Shown here one piece after another: positions 53,078 through 62,190 of a stretch of DNA of 64,000 nucleotides. The translations under genes were made by a program, and so were the position numbers. The number at the start of each line of letters is the position of its first letter. Position 1 is the first letter of the stretch. The DNA lies in assembly GCA_031549195.1 (NCBI GenBank), contig JAVBQF010000001.1, forward strand, positions 122,430 through 186,429, written 5' to 3'. Origin of the DNA: JAVBQF01 sp031549195. GTDB lineage: Bacteria > Bacillota_I > Bacilli_A > RF39 > UBA660. Under the pieces are notes generated by a model. The model worked only from the letters and a program-made list of their open reading frames with translations. It did no database searches and was not told the origin of the DNA.

Positions 53078-53977
53078 ACTGTGTATGTATACACCATCAA
53101 TCTTGCCATCACCTGTTGTAGATGGAAATGTGAGAATTTTACTTTTAAATTTTCTTTCGAATTCATTGTGTGGGGTATAACTACTATCAGTATTATACCA
53201 TTTATAATGAAAGAGCATTTCACCATTGTCATCAAGATTCTTAGAGTCAATTTCATTGAGTATACCTATCAAAAATTCTAATCCCTTTTCTCTTTCGATA
53301 TATCTTGCAATATTAGATAAATTTATAAATCCGTAGCCGCCACTAAAGTTCTTTGGAATATTGCTCATTTCACAATGTTCAAAATTAATCCTTGACTTGG
53401 TAATTCTATCTTTGGCAACGTTATAGTCTTCTTCTTTTAAAAATGGTAATGCGTTTATTGAATCAACAGTTATTATCTTATTTTCACTTGAATAGTTAAA
53501 GGCAAAACTTAATGGATTTCTCCAATTGCTTTTTAACATACTATTCCAAAACAATTTTGCATCATCGTCCATACATCTAGCAATTTCTGGATACAGATGT
53601 AGTATAGCTTTAAAATCTATATTTTCTTTATTGTAAAAGCAATACAAAAAGGCTTTATAATCAAGAGCTTTAAGTGCTGCTATTTTGAGCATTGCAAAGT
53701 AGTAACTTAATCTATTGCAATCAAACAAGTCAATTTCTTTTGCTCCATAAAAAGCAGTAGCAATTGCTTGATCACCTGTTGAACAGACCGTAAGTACTTT
53801 TTTATCATTAATGCTATCCTTTAATTGTTCCATATATGCTTCTACATTTTCATTTGTTCTAGAATAAAGGAGGCAATATTTTGAAAAGTCTGTAGAACCC
53901 TTTCCTCGTCTAATATTAGATATCATTTTTTTTGCAGCCTCAATATCCATTAAAACCTGTTCTTCACTTAATGCCAT
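53063..53977 (-). CDS. BtaA/DUF3419-like protein
   Basis: The 304-residue protein resembles BtaA (DUF3419), a SAM:diacylglycerol 3-amino-3-carboxypropyltransferase. The SAM region is VLTVCSTGDQAIATAFYG, followed by KEIDLFDCNRLSYYFAMLKIAAL, which fits the acidic residue after the second strand. YKAFLYCFY is another family-like segment. A conserved tail (FINLSNIARYIE) follows. BtaA makes betaine lipid headgroups in some bacteria, but the BtaB partner is not seen here, so the reaction is not claimed. AGGTGATAG precedes ATG on the minus strand. Confidence 0.6.
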   Translation of the reverse strand: MALSEEQVLMDIEAAKKMISNIRRGKGSTDFSKYCLLYSRTNENVEAYMEQLKDSINDKKVLTVCSTGDQAIATAFYGAKEIDLFDCNRLSYYFAMLKIAALKALDYKAFLYCFYNKENIDFKAILHLYPEIARCMDDDAKLFWNSMLKSNWRNPLSFAFNYSSENKIITVDSINALPFLKEEDYNVAKDRITKSRINFEHCEMSNIPKNFSGGYGFINLSNIARYIEREKGLEFLIGILNEIDSKNLDDNGEMLFHYKWYNTDSSYTPHNEFERKFKSKILTFPSTTGDGKIDGVYIHSKKAS

Positions 53978-54084
53978 ACTATCACCTCATTGGAAGAATT
54001 ATTATAACGCCTTTTAAGCAATGAGTCAATTAATACTAGTTAATATTATTATTTCAAGATATAATAAAGGTGCAGGTGATATTT

Positions 54085-54921
54085 ATGATGAAAATTGCTA
54101 TGATTTCAGATATACACGGTAATTTAGAGGCATTAAAAACTGTTATAAGTGATTGTAAGAAAAGAGGCGTAGATAGGATATTTTGTCTTGGTGATATAAT
54201 TGCAAAAGGAACTCACTCAAAGGAATGTTTAGATTTGATAAGAGATAATTGTGATGTAATCATAAAAGGAAATACGGATGACTTTTTTCCAAGAGACCAT
54301 AACTATTCTTTGCTTGAAGAAGATAGAGTTAATCATATTAAATGGGTAGTGCAAGATTTGACAAAGGAAGATAAAAAGTTTTTATTAGGTTTACCTTTTT
54401 CATATGAGTTTTATATGAGTGGTAGTTTAGTAAGAATGTTTCATGCTACACCATCAGAAATATATAATTTTGTAGCACCGATGGACAAATTTTCAGTGAA
54501 AAGAGGAATGTTTGAACCAAGCGAATATACATTATCCAATGAAGTTGCAGATATTGTTATATATGGTCATACACATATGCAAGCACTAAATAAATTCTAT
54601 AATAAGACATTAATTAATACTGGAAGTGTTGGACTTGCTGAAGAATTAATTAGAAATCCTAAAAGAAACGGTAAAAATTTAGAAACGACAAATGCATTTT
54701 ATATAATAATTGAGGGACAATTTGGTTCAAGGGAATATAGCGAATCACTTTCAATAAACCTTATGAGAGTTCCTTATGATATTGATAAGGAATTATCTAG
54801 CGAAAAAGAGAATTTTCATGGAATAGATTATATAAGAGATGTAAAAGAGGGAATATATAAAGATATGGATAAAATATTAAAGGCATATCAATCAAGGGGT
54901 ATAGATATTGACGATATTTAA
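54085..54921 (+). CDS. YfcE-type metallophosphoesterase
   Basis: The 278-residue protein has the calcineurin-like phosphoesterase motifs: ISDIHGNLEA (Asp, His), CLGDIIAKG (Asp), GNTDDF (Asn, Asp) and VIYGHTHMQA (His x2). These bind two metals. YfcE relatives hydrolyse phosphodiesters, and the substrate is not known. About 50 residues extend the C-terminus. ATG 54085 follows GCAGGTGA; the longer frame starting at GTG 54070 overlaps this site. It is divergent from the BtaA-like gene. Confidence 0.88.
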   Translation: MMKIAMISDIHGNLEALKTVISDCKKRGVDRIFCLGDIIAKGTHSKECLDLIRDNCDVIIKGNTDDFFPRDHNYSLLEEDRVNHIKWVVQDLTKEDKKFLLGLPFSYEFYMSGSLVRMFHATPSEIYNFVAPMDKFSVKRGMFEPSEYTLSNEVADIVIYGHTHMQALNKFYNKTLINTGSVGLAEELIRNPKRNGKNLETTNAFYIIIEGQFGSREYSESLSINLMRVPYDIDKELSSEKENFHGIDYIRDVKEGIYKDMDKILKAYQSRGIDIDDI

Positions 54922-54937
54922 ATAAAAAGATCAAAAT

Positions 54938-54961
54938 AAAGTGTCACAAGGACACTTTTTA
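54938..54961 (+). terminator. Terminator
   Basis: AAAGTGTC, loop ACAAG, GACACTTT and T residues after the phosphoesterase gene. Confidence 0.8.
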
Positions 54962-55034
54962 CAACTTAACTCAATCCTTTTTATAGTGTAAAGTTTTACT
55001 TAAATATGATATCCTTATAATAGGAGGAGTATAG

Positions 55035-55685
55035 ATGAAAGAAGTATTATCTAAAATAATATTTGGTATTGTTGTAGTCGTTTTTGGTTATTTAGTTATA
55101 GCCAATATTTTACACATTATTTATCTAAACAGTTATGAAAGTTTTGATGAAGTGCAAGAAGTAATTGACAATAAGATAGCACCGTCACTAAGAGATTTAA
55201 ATAACAACATTAATCATGTGGAATTACTTTCAAATAAGGTACTTTCTGAAGAAGATTTTAATATGGTTAGAGAAAATCTTGAATTAGTAATGATAAACAT
55301 TAGAGATAATAATTTATTTGATTATTCAACAAATAGTCGTATTTATTTGAAAGATTATGCTAATTTAACTAAATGGTTAAATACTAATATAGGTTTGAAT
55401 GTAGCAACACTTAGAATATTAGAAAAGTATGATGACTCAATTAGTGTATATAGAGCAAGTGTTCTATCAAATCAAATCAGTGACATATATAAAGATGAGT
55501 ATATCTTTAGGGAAGTGTTTGACGCTCACAAATACCAAACAATAGATTTTTCTATAGGTAAAGGCTATGTCGTAAATAATTATAGGATAATGACAATGGC
55601 AGTAAATCTTAGTGATCAAATACAGTCAACTAAATATTTGACTGAGTTAATACTAAAGATAGAAGGTGAATATGATGAAGATTAG
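55035..55685 (+). CDS. Hypothetical single-pass membrane protein
   Basis: I do not recognise this 216-residue protein. A membrane helix lies at residues about 8-30, followed by a charged, helix-rich extracellular-type region (EVQEVIDNKIAPSLRDL) with coiled-coil character. Promoter-like TTTACT and TATAAT (54995-55021) precede it, and AATAGGAGGAG is a good site. It overlaps the next gene by 14 bp at the ATGATGAAGATTAG junction, so the pair is translationally coupled. Confidence 0.65.
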   Translation: MKEVLSKIIFGIVVVVFGYLVIANILHIIYLNSYESFDEVQEVIDNKIAPSLRDLNNNINHVELLSNKVLSEEDFNMVRENLELVMINIRDNNLFDYSTNSRIYLKDYANLTKWLNTNIGLNVATLRILEKYDDSISVYRASVLSNQISDIYKDEYIFREVFDAHKYQTIDFSIGKGYVVNNYRIMTMAVNLSDQIQSTKYLTELILKIEGEYDED

Positions 55686-56088
55686 ATGGAGCATAATAGG
55701 ACTAGCACTTTTAATTATAAATATAATCTTATTTGTAATTAACTTTATTATGATTGGCTCAGTGGTATACAAGTGGATAATTTTAATATTGTTGATGGTA
55801 GTTATATTTGGATTGAATGTATTTAAGCTTATAAAAAATAAAAAAAGAGTTTTAGATAATCAATACGAGGTTATGCTGCTACTTACTAATTTAATAACTT
55901 TATTTATTTTTATAAGAGATAAATTTGATTGTATGATACCAATTAATGATATAACGACGTTTGGTAGCAATAAGTTGATTAGTACGGGATTGTTTATCGA
56001 TTATAATATTCCATTTATTGTGACAATGTATTCCTGTATACTTATCTATGATATTTTAAAATTTCAAAAGAAGAAGGGGAAAAAATAA
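55672..56088 (+). CDS. Hypothetical multi-pass membrane protein
   Basis: The 138-residue protein has about four membrane segments and basic loops (KNKKRVLD, FQKKKGKK). No family is recognised. ATG 55672 or 55675 follows GAAGGTGA; it overlaps the upstream gene by 14 bp, so the two membrane proteins are probably partners. Confidence 0.65.
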   Translation: MMKIRWSIIGLALLIINIILFVINFIMIGSVVYKWIILILLMVVIFGLNVFKLIKNKKRVLDNQYEVMLLLTNLITLFIFIRDKFDCMIPINDITTFGSNKLISTGLFIDYNIPFIVTMYSCILIYDILKFQKKKGKK

Positions 56089-56145
56089 CCTTTCTTTTGT
56101 TATGTATTTGTTAATAGTGATGATATACTATCATTAGAGGTATTT

Positions 56146-57000
56146 ATGCAATATATAGGAATAGAAAACAAGAGTGCTTTGAATAAATTGAAGAGAAAAG
56201 TACCATACGGATGGGATCTAAATATATATAGAGGTTGTGAACATGGGTGCAAATATTGCTATGCAATATATTCGCATGATTATTTAAGTGATGGTAATTT
56301 TTTTGATAATGTTTATTATAAAAAGAATGTTTTAGAAGAATTAGAAAAAGAATTATCATCTCCAACTTGGAAAAGAGAAGTGGTTAATCTTGGAGGCGTG
56401 ACTGATTCTTATCAACCAATAGAAAAAGAATTAAAGTTGATGCCAGAGATATTAAAATTAATGATTAAATATAAAACGCCAATTATTATATCTACAAAGT
56501 CAGAACTCATTTTAAGAGATATTGAATTGATAGATGAATTATCAAAGATTACATATGTTAATGTAGCATTTACAATAACAACAATGGATGAAAATTTAAG
56601 GGAACAATTAGAACCAAATGGGTGTTCTTCTAAGAGAAGGTTTGAAGTATTAAAAAAGTTTGGGAGAACAAATGCATCACGCGGTGTACACTTGATGCCA
56701 ATAATACCATATTTGACAGACAATTATGAGAACTTAGATGAAATATATAAATTGGCTAGTGATGCAAAAGTAGATTATGTATTACCAGGAACAATGTATT
56801 TAATAGGTAAAACAAAACCCTATTTCTTGAATTTTGTTAGAGACTATAAAAGAGATATTTATGATAAGATATCTGCTTTATATAAAAGAGGAGGTGCAGG
56901 AAGCGAATATAAAGATGGACTTTATAAAAAAATAAATGAAATTAAACTTAAATATAATATATCTAGTAATTATATGAATGCAATTAAAAGTAAATTATAG
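56146..57000 (+). CDS. SPL-family radical SAM protein
   Basis: The 284-residue protein has the cluster motif RGCEHGCKYCYA (Cys-x3-Cys-x2-Cys, residues about 29-38) of spore photoproduct lyase-like radical SAM proteins. VNLGGVTDSYQPIEKE and FTITTMDENLREQLEPNG are further motifs of this branch (Rv2578c-type). True spore photolyases have extra residues, so a DNA-repair role is only a possibility. AGAGGTATT precedes the start. Confidence 0.85.
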   Translation: MQYIGIENKSALNKLKRKVPYGWDLNIYRGCEHGCKYCYAIYSHDYLSDGNFFDNVYYKKNVLEELEKELSSPTWKREVVNLGGVTDSYQPIEKELKLMPEILKLMIKYKTPIIISTKSELILRDIELIDELSKITYVNVAFTITTMDENLREQLEPNGCSSKRRFEVLKKFGRTNASRGVHLMPIIPYLTDNYENLDEIYKLASDAKVDYVLPGTMYLIGKTKPYFLNFVRDYKRDIYDKISALYKRGGAGSEYKDGLYKKINEIKLKYNISSNYMNAIKSKL

Positions 57001-57012
57001 TAAGGAGTATTT

Positions 57013-57324
57013 ATGGAAGATATAAGGATTAAAAAGATTAGTTTTACAAGTTTCATGAAATTAAATCTTTTAGGGGCGTTTAGTTTTGGTATAATGACAG
57101 GAATCTTTGCATTCCTATTATGTATTACTGAAAGTGATATAGTAAATGTTACAATAAATGGAGAAGTAGTAACTGGATTTAATGGTGGAATTCAAGCAAT
57201 AATAATGTTTCCATTAGTAACTACTATTGTATTTACTATATTTTCATTATTTATATATTTAGGGTTATGGACATTTTTAAAGATGAAGAAAAATATTAAT
57301 ATTGAAGTAGAGAGAGAAGATTAA
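57013..57324 (+). CDS. Small membrane protein
   Basis: The 103-residue protein has two membrane helices (residues about 17-40 and 65-93) around an extracellular loop containing TINGEVVTGFNGG. I do not recognise a family. It starts after TAAGGAG, 12 bp after the radical SAM gene. Confidence 0.65.
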   Translation: MEDIRIKKISFTSFMKLNLLGAFSFGIMTGIFAFLLCITESDIVNVTINGEVVTGFNGGIQAIIMFPLVTTIVFTIFSLFIYLGLWTFLKMKKNINIEVERED

Positions 57325-57342
57325 TAAAATAAGGAGAGAATT

Positions 57343-57723
57343 ATGGAAAGAATTAAATATGAAACAATTGATGAATATATAGCAACATTTGATGAAGGAA
57401 CACAAAAAAAGTTAAATGAAATAAGAGAGATTATTAAATCAGTAGTGCCTAAAGAAACTACAGAAAAAATAAGTTGGGATATGCCAACATTCTATTTGTA
57501 TGGTAATTTAGTGCATTTTGCTGGGTTTAAACATCATATAGGTTTTTATCCAGGGTCAAGCGGTGTAGAGAACTTTTTAGATAAACTAACTGATTATAAG
57601 ACATCTAAAGGTGCAATACAGTTTGTGATGGATAAACCACTCCCAAAAGCATTAATAATGGAAATTGTTAAGTTTAGAATTAATGAAAATACAGCGTGGA
57701 ATGACGAGAAAAAGAAGAAGTGA
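57343..57723 (+). CDS. DUF1801 / YdhG-like protein
   Basis: The 126-residue protein matches the DUF1801 family. TIDEYIATFDEGTQKKLNEI, KISWDMPTFYL and HFAGFKHHIGFYPG followed by KGAIQFVMDKPLP are its features. Members include an iron chaperone-like protein, but a general function is unclear. Its stop overlaps the start of the SDR gene. AAGGAGAG precedes it. Confidence 0.85.
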   Translation: MERIKYETIDEYIATFDEGTQKKLNEIREIIKSVVPKETTEKISWDMPTFYLYGNLVHFAGFKHHIGFYPGSSGVENFLDKLTDYKTSKGAIQFVMDKPLPKALIMEIVKFRINENTAWNDEKKKK

Positions 57724-58412
57724 TGATGAAAGAAATAGTTATCGTTAGTGGTGGGGCTAATGGAATAGGCTATGAGTTAGTTGGTCAATTAATTGATAAA
57801 GGATATATTGTTTGTAATATTGATTTTGACTCAGTAAAAACTGAGCAGTTAAATCAGTTGTCTAACGAATCTTATGTTTCATTTATTGGTGATGTATCAG
57901 ATGAAAGTTTTGTTCAGTCTGCAATCCATCAAATAAGTGGTATGGGGGCAATAAAGGCGCTAATTAACTGCGCGGGTGAACCTTCATTTAAGTTGCCTAC
58001 AGAATATAACAAAATGGACATTGATAAGTGTTTCAAAGGTTTATATGGAATGATAATGTTGACTACAGAAGTATTGAAGTCAACAAATGAAACAGACGTT
58101 AAAATAATAAATATTATCTCTTCTGCTGCATTAAGGGGTAATAAACAAGAAAGCGTATATTGTGCTACAAAATGGGGAGAAAAAGGTTATACTGAAAGTC
58201 TAAAAGTAGCATATAAAGGAACTACTGTAAAAGTAATTGGAGTATATCCAGGGGGAGTAAATACTAACTTTTATAAAGACAGTAGAGATTATGTATCAAT
58301 AGAAAAACAAAATACATTTATGCCAGCAAGAGATTTGGCAACAGTTATAATTAATAATGCCTTCTCTGAGTTAAACTTAAATGTAGTAGATATTGTAATT
58401 GAACGAAATTAA
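57723..58412 (+). CDS. Short-chain dehydrogenase/reductase
   Basis: The 229-residue enzyme has the NAD(P)-binding loop SGGANGIGYEL (residues about 8-18), ALINCAGEPS, the catalytic Ser in INIISSAA, and YCATKW with the catalytic Tyr and Lys. PGGVNTNF follows. The substrate is not evident. The upstream overlap (GTGATGATG) allows starts at 57720, 57723 or 57726. It is followed by vanW after 14 bp. Confidence 0.88.
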   Translation: MMKEIVIVSGGANGIGYELVGQLIDKGYIVCNIDFDSVKTEQLNQLSNESYVSFIGDVSDESFVQSAIHQISGMGAIKALINCAGEPSFKLPTEYNKMDIDKCFKGLYGMIMLTTEVLKSTNETDVKIINIISSAALRGNKQESVYCATKWGEKGYTESLKVAYKGTTVKVIGVYPGGVNTNFYKDSRDYVSIEKQNTFMPARDLATVIINNAFSELNLNVVDIVIERN

Positions 58413-58426
58413 AGAGAGGGGAACTT

Positions 58427-59245
58427 ATGACAAGAAGACTATTAACACAACAATTCCCTTTTTTATTACCTTTTAGAATTAAGCAACGAAAAGTATTTAA
58501 GAAACTTGAAGATAAATTAAAAGGTTACAAATTTTCAAAAACAAAAAACGATTCTGAATTACCATTTAGGATATTTAAACACAAGTCATTACTTATTAGA
58601 AAACTTGGCGATACTGATATTCAATTACAGTATAACAAAATAACGAACTTAAAACTTGCATCCTCTAAAATAAATAAAATAATAATAAAACCTGGAGAAA
58701 CATTTTCGTTTTGGAGTTTAGTTGGAAACATATCAAAAGAAGACGGATATAAAGATGGGGTAGTATTATTAAATGGAGAAGCAAAAACTGGGACTGGTGG
58801 TGGATTATGCCAGTTGGGTAATTTACTTTATTGGATGTTTCTTCATACAGAATTAATTACTAAAGAAAGGTATCGTCATAGTTATGACCCCTTTCCTGAT
58901 TATGGAAGGGTTATACCATTTGGAACAGGTGCAACACTTATGAATGGTATTATTGATTTAAAAGTATATAATAATTCTGATATTACATATCAAGTAATTG
59001 TATATTTAGATGATGAATATATAAGGGGTGAGATAAGAGCCTCCAATATTCCTAAATATAGTTATAGTATTTATGAAAAAGATCATCGTTTTATAAGAAA
59101 GCTAAATGGTAAAGTATATAGACAAAATAAAATATATAAAAAAATAATAGATAGAAATACAGGGAAACATTTGAATGATGAATTACTATTTGAAAATGAT
59201 TGCCTTGTAAAATATGAAGTAGACAAAGAAAAAGTAATAGAATAG
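58427..59245 (+). CDS. VanW-family protein
   Basis: The 272-residue protein has the VanW domain. IIIKPGETFSFWSLVGNIS and GTGGGLCQLGNLLYWMFLHT are the core motifs, followed by RHSYDPFPDYGRVIPFGTGATL. VanW was named from glycopeptide-resistance clusters, but its function is unknown and no van genes are here. It starts after AGAGGGGAAC and ends at a bidirectional terminator. Confidence 0.9.
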   Translation: MTRRLLTQQFPFLLPFRIKQRKVFKKLEDKLKGYKFSKTKNDSELPFRIFKHKSLLIRKLGDTDIQLQYNKITNLKLASSKINKIIIKPGETFSFWSLVGNISKEDGYKDGVVLLNGEAKTGTGGGLCQLGNLLYWMFLHTELITKERYRHSYDPFPDYGRVIPFGTGATLMNGIIDLKVYNNSDITYQVIVYLDDEYIRGEIRASNIPKYSYSIYEKDHRFIRKLNGKVYRQNKIYKKIIDRNTGKHLNDELLFENDCLVKYEVDKEKVIE

Positions 59246-59283
59246 TAAAAAAAGGTATCAATTGTTAAACTGATACCTTTTTA
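59246..59283. terminator. Bidirectional terminator
   Basis: AAAGGTATCA (59251-59260) pairs with TGATACCTTT (59271-59280), with T-rich sequence on both strands. Confidence 0.85.
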
Positions 59284-59288
59284 TCACT

Positions 59289-60182
59289 CTATTTCTTACT
59301 ATCGTCTTTAGTCATTTCTTTAAATACAGTTCCTATTGTTGCAAGATTTTGTAAATCGCTTGGAACTATTATTTTTGTTGCATTACCATTTGCAACTGAT
59401 ACCATAGCTTCAAAACTTTTTAGTTTTAAGTATGCTTCATCAGCTTTAGCTTCTCTAATCATTCTTATACCTTCAGCATTTGCTTCTTGTATTTTTATAA
59501 TTGCTTCTGCTTGACCTTGAGCTTCACGAATTTGCGATTCCCTTTTAGCGTCCGCTCTTAAAATCGCACTTTCTTTTTCACCTTCAGCAATTAATATAGC
59601 AGATTTCTTTTCACCTTCAGCTCTAAGAATAGACTCACGTCTTTCACGCTCTGCTCTCATCTGTTTTTCCATTGCTTCTTGAATATCTCTTGGTGGAATA
59701 ATATTTTTTACTTCAACACGATTAACTTTAATCCCCCACGGATCGGTTGCTTCATCAAGAATCACTCTCATTTGCGCATTAATATGATCGCGTGATGTTA
59801 GTGTTTGGTCTAATTCTAAATCACCAATAATGTTACGCAATGTAGTGGCTGTTAAATTTTCAATCGCATTAATTGGATTTTCAACACCATATGTGTATAA
59901 TTTTGGATCAGTTATTTGAAAATAAACAACTGTATCAATATGCATTGTTACATTGTCTTTTGTTATAACTGGTTGTGGTGCGAAATCTTTTACAATTTCC
60001 TTTAATGATACATCTGACGCTACTCTATCAATGAACGGAACAATGTAGTGAATACCTGTCTGTAACGTATCGTAATACTTTCCAAGTCGTTCAACTACTC
60101 TTGCACGTGATTGAGGAATTACTTTAATTCCAACAATAGCAATGATTAATAAGATAATACCTATAACTAATAAAAAATTCAT
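59289..60182 (-). CDS. SPFH/band 7 (stomatin-like) protein
   Basis: The 297-residue protein has one N-terminal membrane helix (residues about 2-20), the PHB domain (VVERLGKYYDTLQTG, then VDTVVYFQITDP), and a long Glu/Ala/Lys coiled coil (residues about 180-250). These proteins form membrane scaffolds with NfeD partners. The nfeD-like gene ends 1 bp upstream, so they are one operon on the minus strand. The site GGAGGACAAAT precedes its ATG. Confidence 0.93.
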   Translation of the reverse strand: MNFLLVIGIILLIIAIVGIKVIPQSRARVVERLGKYYDTLQTGIHYIVPFIDRVASDVSLKEIVKDFAPQPVITKDNVTMHIDTVVYFQITDPKLYTYGVENPINAIENLTATTLRNIIGDLELDQTLTSRDHINAQMRVILDEATDPWGIKVNRVEVKNIIPPRDIQEAMEKQMRAERERRESILRAEGEKKSAILIAEGEKESAILRADAKRESQIREAQGQAEAIIKIQEANAEGIRMIREAKADEAYLKLKSFEAMVSVANGNATKIIVPSDLQNLATIGTVFKEMTKDDSKK

Positions 60183-60183
60183 A

Positions 60184-60606
60184 TTATTTGTCCTCCAATT
60201 CCTTTACTTCTAATTTGACTCCATTTATAGCAAGTATTTCTACTCTACTACCTTCCTTAATTTCTTTTGTGGAATAAGCACTCCATCTTTTTCCATCGAC
60301 TTTAACTTCCCCAGTACTAATATTATCAATAGTTTGAGTAACAAGCCCTGTCATTCCTATAATACGGTCTAGATTAATATGTTCTGTTTTCTTATTCATC
60401 AACTTTTTAACCATAGGTTTTGTTAACAATAATGATATAAAGCTGGTAGCAACAAATACCCCTAACTGTATTGTCGTATTATCTACATAAATTGAAACAA
60501 CAGATGTCACTAACGCACCTAATGCGAACCAGATAGTTATTAGATTAAAACTAACAGCTTCAATTAACAGTAATAATACAAACACAGCTAACCATGTCAT
60601 AAACAT
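60184..60606 (-). CDS. NfeD-like membrane protein
   Basis: The 140-residue protein has membrane segments at the start (about residues 4-65) and an OB-fold C-terminal domain (GMTGLVTQTIDNISTGEVKV, then RVEILAINGVKLEV), the NfeD plan without the protease part. It is the usual partner of SPFH proteins. AAGGAGGTATT precedes the start. It is divergent from gmk. Confidence 0.92.
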   Translation of the reverse strand: MFMTWLAVFVLLLLIEAVSFNLITIWFALGALVTSVVSIYVDNTTIQLGVFVATSFISLLLTKPMVKKLMNKKTEHINLDRIIGMTGLVTQTIDNISTGEVKVDGKRWSAYSTKEIKEGSRVEILAINGVKLEVKELEDK

Positions 60607-60746
60607 TACAATACCTCCTTCATTATTTATTATATTATAAAATGTGACAAATTTCTATTATGTTGATAATATTTATATAAATTATATTGCTTAATATCAA
60701 ATAATTGATAAAATATTAATATATTTTAGTAATTAAGGAGGTCTTT

Positions 60747-61397
60747 ATGTTAAAAAATAAAGTAAGAGGGTCACTAATTGTGATATCCGGACCTACCAGT
60801 GCTGGAAAAGGTACAATATGTTCTGAGTTAATGAAACGTCAACCAGAACTATATTTATCTGTGTCTATGACGAGCCGTGAAAGACGCAATTATGAAGTGG
60901 AAGGTCAACATTATTTCTTTGTATCAAAAGAAGACTTTGAGAAAAAAATAAAAGAAAAAAAGTTTTTAGAATATGCTGTTGTACATCAAGGGAGATATTA
61001 TGGTACTCCTAAAGATAATGTGGAAGAAAATCTTAACAAAGGAAAAGACGTAATATTAGAAATAGAAATACAAGGTGCCCTACAAGTTAGTGAGTTAGCG
61101 CCTGATGCAATATTTATTTTTATTTTACCTCCTGATATGAAGACATTAAAAGAACGAATTATTAAAAGAGGAACTGAAAATAAAGAACAAGTAACAGAAC
61201 GTATTGTAAGAGCATATCAAGAGATAAATGAAATATCGAAATATAATTATGTTGTTGTAAACGACGAATTAGAAGAAGCAGTTGAAAAAGTAGAAGCAAT
61301 TTTAGTTGCAGAAAAATGTAGAGTAGATAGAATTGAAGATGTTGATCTTGGTAATAAAGAAGAGTTATTACACGAACTACTTATGGAGGATATTTAG
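60747..61397 (+). CDS. gmk: Guanylate kinase
   Basis: The 216-residue enzyme phosphorylates GMP. The P-loop is ISGPTSAGKGT (residues about 13-23). SMTSRERR, EGQHYFFVSKEDF, YYGTPKDNVE and ILEIEIQGA are family motifs. A C-terminal extension of about 20 residues is acidic. It starts after AAGGAGG. tRNA-Thr begins 10 bp after the stop, without a terminator. Confidence 0.96.
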   Translation: MLKNKVRGSLIVISGPTSAGKGTICSELMKRQPELYLSVSMTSRERRNYEVEGQHYFFVSKEDFEKKIKEKKFLEYAVVHQGRYYGTPKDNVEENLNKGKDVILEIEIQGALQVSELAPDAIFIFILPPDMKTLKERIIKRGTENKEQVTERIVRAYQEINEISKYNYVVVNDELEEAVEKVEAILVAEKCRVDRIEDVDLGNKEELLHELLMEDI

Positions 61398-61407
61398 TCT
61401 TCTTAAT

Positions 61408-61483
61408 GCTGGAATAGCTTAGCTGGTAGAGCAATCGCTTCGTAAGCGAAAGGTCGTAGGTTCAACTCCTATTTCCAGCACCA
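61408..61483 (+). tRNA. tRNA-Thr (CGT)
   Basis: Acceptor GCTGGAA pairs with TTCCAGC, then A and encoded CCA. The anticodon stem TCGC/GCGA (with an A-A mismatch at its base) encloses loop TTCGTAA, giving anticodon CGT (61441-61443), which reads ACG. It probably shares the gmk transcript. Confidence 0.92.
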
Positions 61484-61522
61484 TAGTAGAATTAGTCGAA
61501 CTAATTATTCGGCTTTCAATAT

Positions 61523-61553
61523 AAAGATTAGTTTCAAAATTAGTCTTTTTTTT
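61523..61553 (+). terminator. Terminator of gmk-tRNA-Thr
   Basis: AAGATTA pairs, with one G-U pair, with TAGTCTT, followed by T residues. Confidence 0.65.
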
Positions 61554-61629
61554 AAAACAGGGGTGTTTAAAAAAGAAAGGGTAAGTTTTAATTACAATTC
61601 TATATTATCAATGTTTGAGTAAATATCAT

Positions 61630-61660
61630 TACCACTCACAAACAATTCATTACCACTTAC
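61630..61660 (+). promoter_or_regulatory. LytTR-type operator (two direct repeats)
   Basis: TACCACTCAC (61630-61639) and TACCACTTAC (61651-61660) repeat with a 21-bp start-to-start spacing, two helical turns apart. LytTR regulators bind such paired direct repeats, here just upstream of the promoter of the LytTR gene, fitting autoactivation. Confidence 0.7.
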
Positions 61661-61671
61661 CCGATATTTCT

Positions 61672-61700
61672 TTTAAATAAACAATAAATAGATATATAAT
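61672..61700 (+). promoter_or_regulatory. Promoter of the LytTR operon
   Basis: TTTAAA (61672-61677), a 17-bp spacer and TATAAT (61695-61700), 11 bp after the second operator repeat. Confidence 0.65.
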
Positions 61701-61722
61701 TAATATGAGATGAGGAATTGTT

Positions 61723-62190
61723 ATGAGAGTAAGAATTGAAATCGATGATGATCTGATTGAAGAAGAAATCATCATCAGATGTAGAAGTATTGATAATACT
61801 ATTAGAGAAGTACAAGAAGCAATATCTGGTATAATGAAGTCAATTCCTAAATTAGAATTTTTCAAAGAAGATAAAGAATTTTATTTAGAGCTCGATTCTA
61901 TTTTGTTCTTTGAAACATCTGACAACAGAGTAGATGCTCATACAATGGGTGAGGTATATCAAGTTAGATATCGGCTTTATGAACTTGAAGAGATGCTTCC
62001 AAGTAAGTTTATAAGAATATCAAAGTCTACAATACTTAATATAGATAAAGTATTATCTATTACAAGAAATTTAACTTCCTTCAATCTCGTAGAATTTTAT
62101 AAGACACATAAACAAGTATATGTCTCTAGATTCTATTATAAGAATTTAAGACAAGCTTTAATCGAAAGGAGAAATTATGAAAAAAAGTAA
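61723..62190 (+). CDS. LytTR-family DNA-binding regulator
   Basis: The 155-residue protein has a short N-terminal part (about 45 residues, acidic IEIDDDLIEEEI) and a LytTR DNA-binding domain: LDSILFFETSDNRVDAHT, YELEEMLPSKFIRISKSTILNI and YVSRFYYKNLRQAL. It lacks a receiver domain, as in the stand-alone LytTR regulators paired with membrane proteins. It overlaps the next gene by 14 bp and has an operator upstream. Confidence 0.9.
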   Translation: MRVRIEIDDDLIEEEIIIRCRSIDNTIREVQEAISGIMKSIPKLEFFKEDKEFYLELDSILFFETSDNRVDAHTMGEVYQVRYRLYELEEMLPSKFIRISKSTILNIDKVLSITRNLTSFNLVEFYKTHKQVYVSRFYYKNLRQALIERRNYEKK

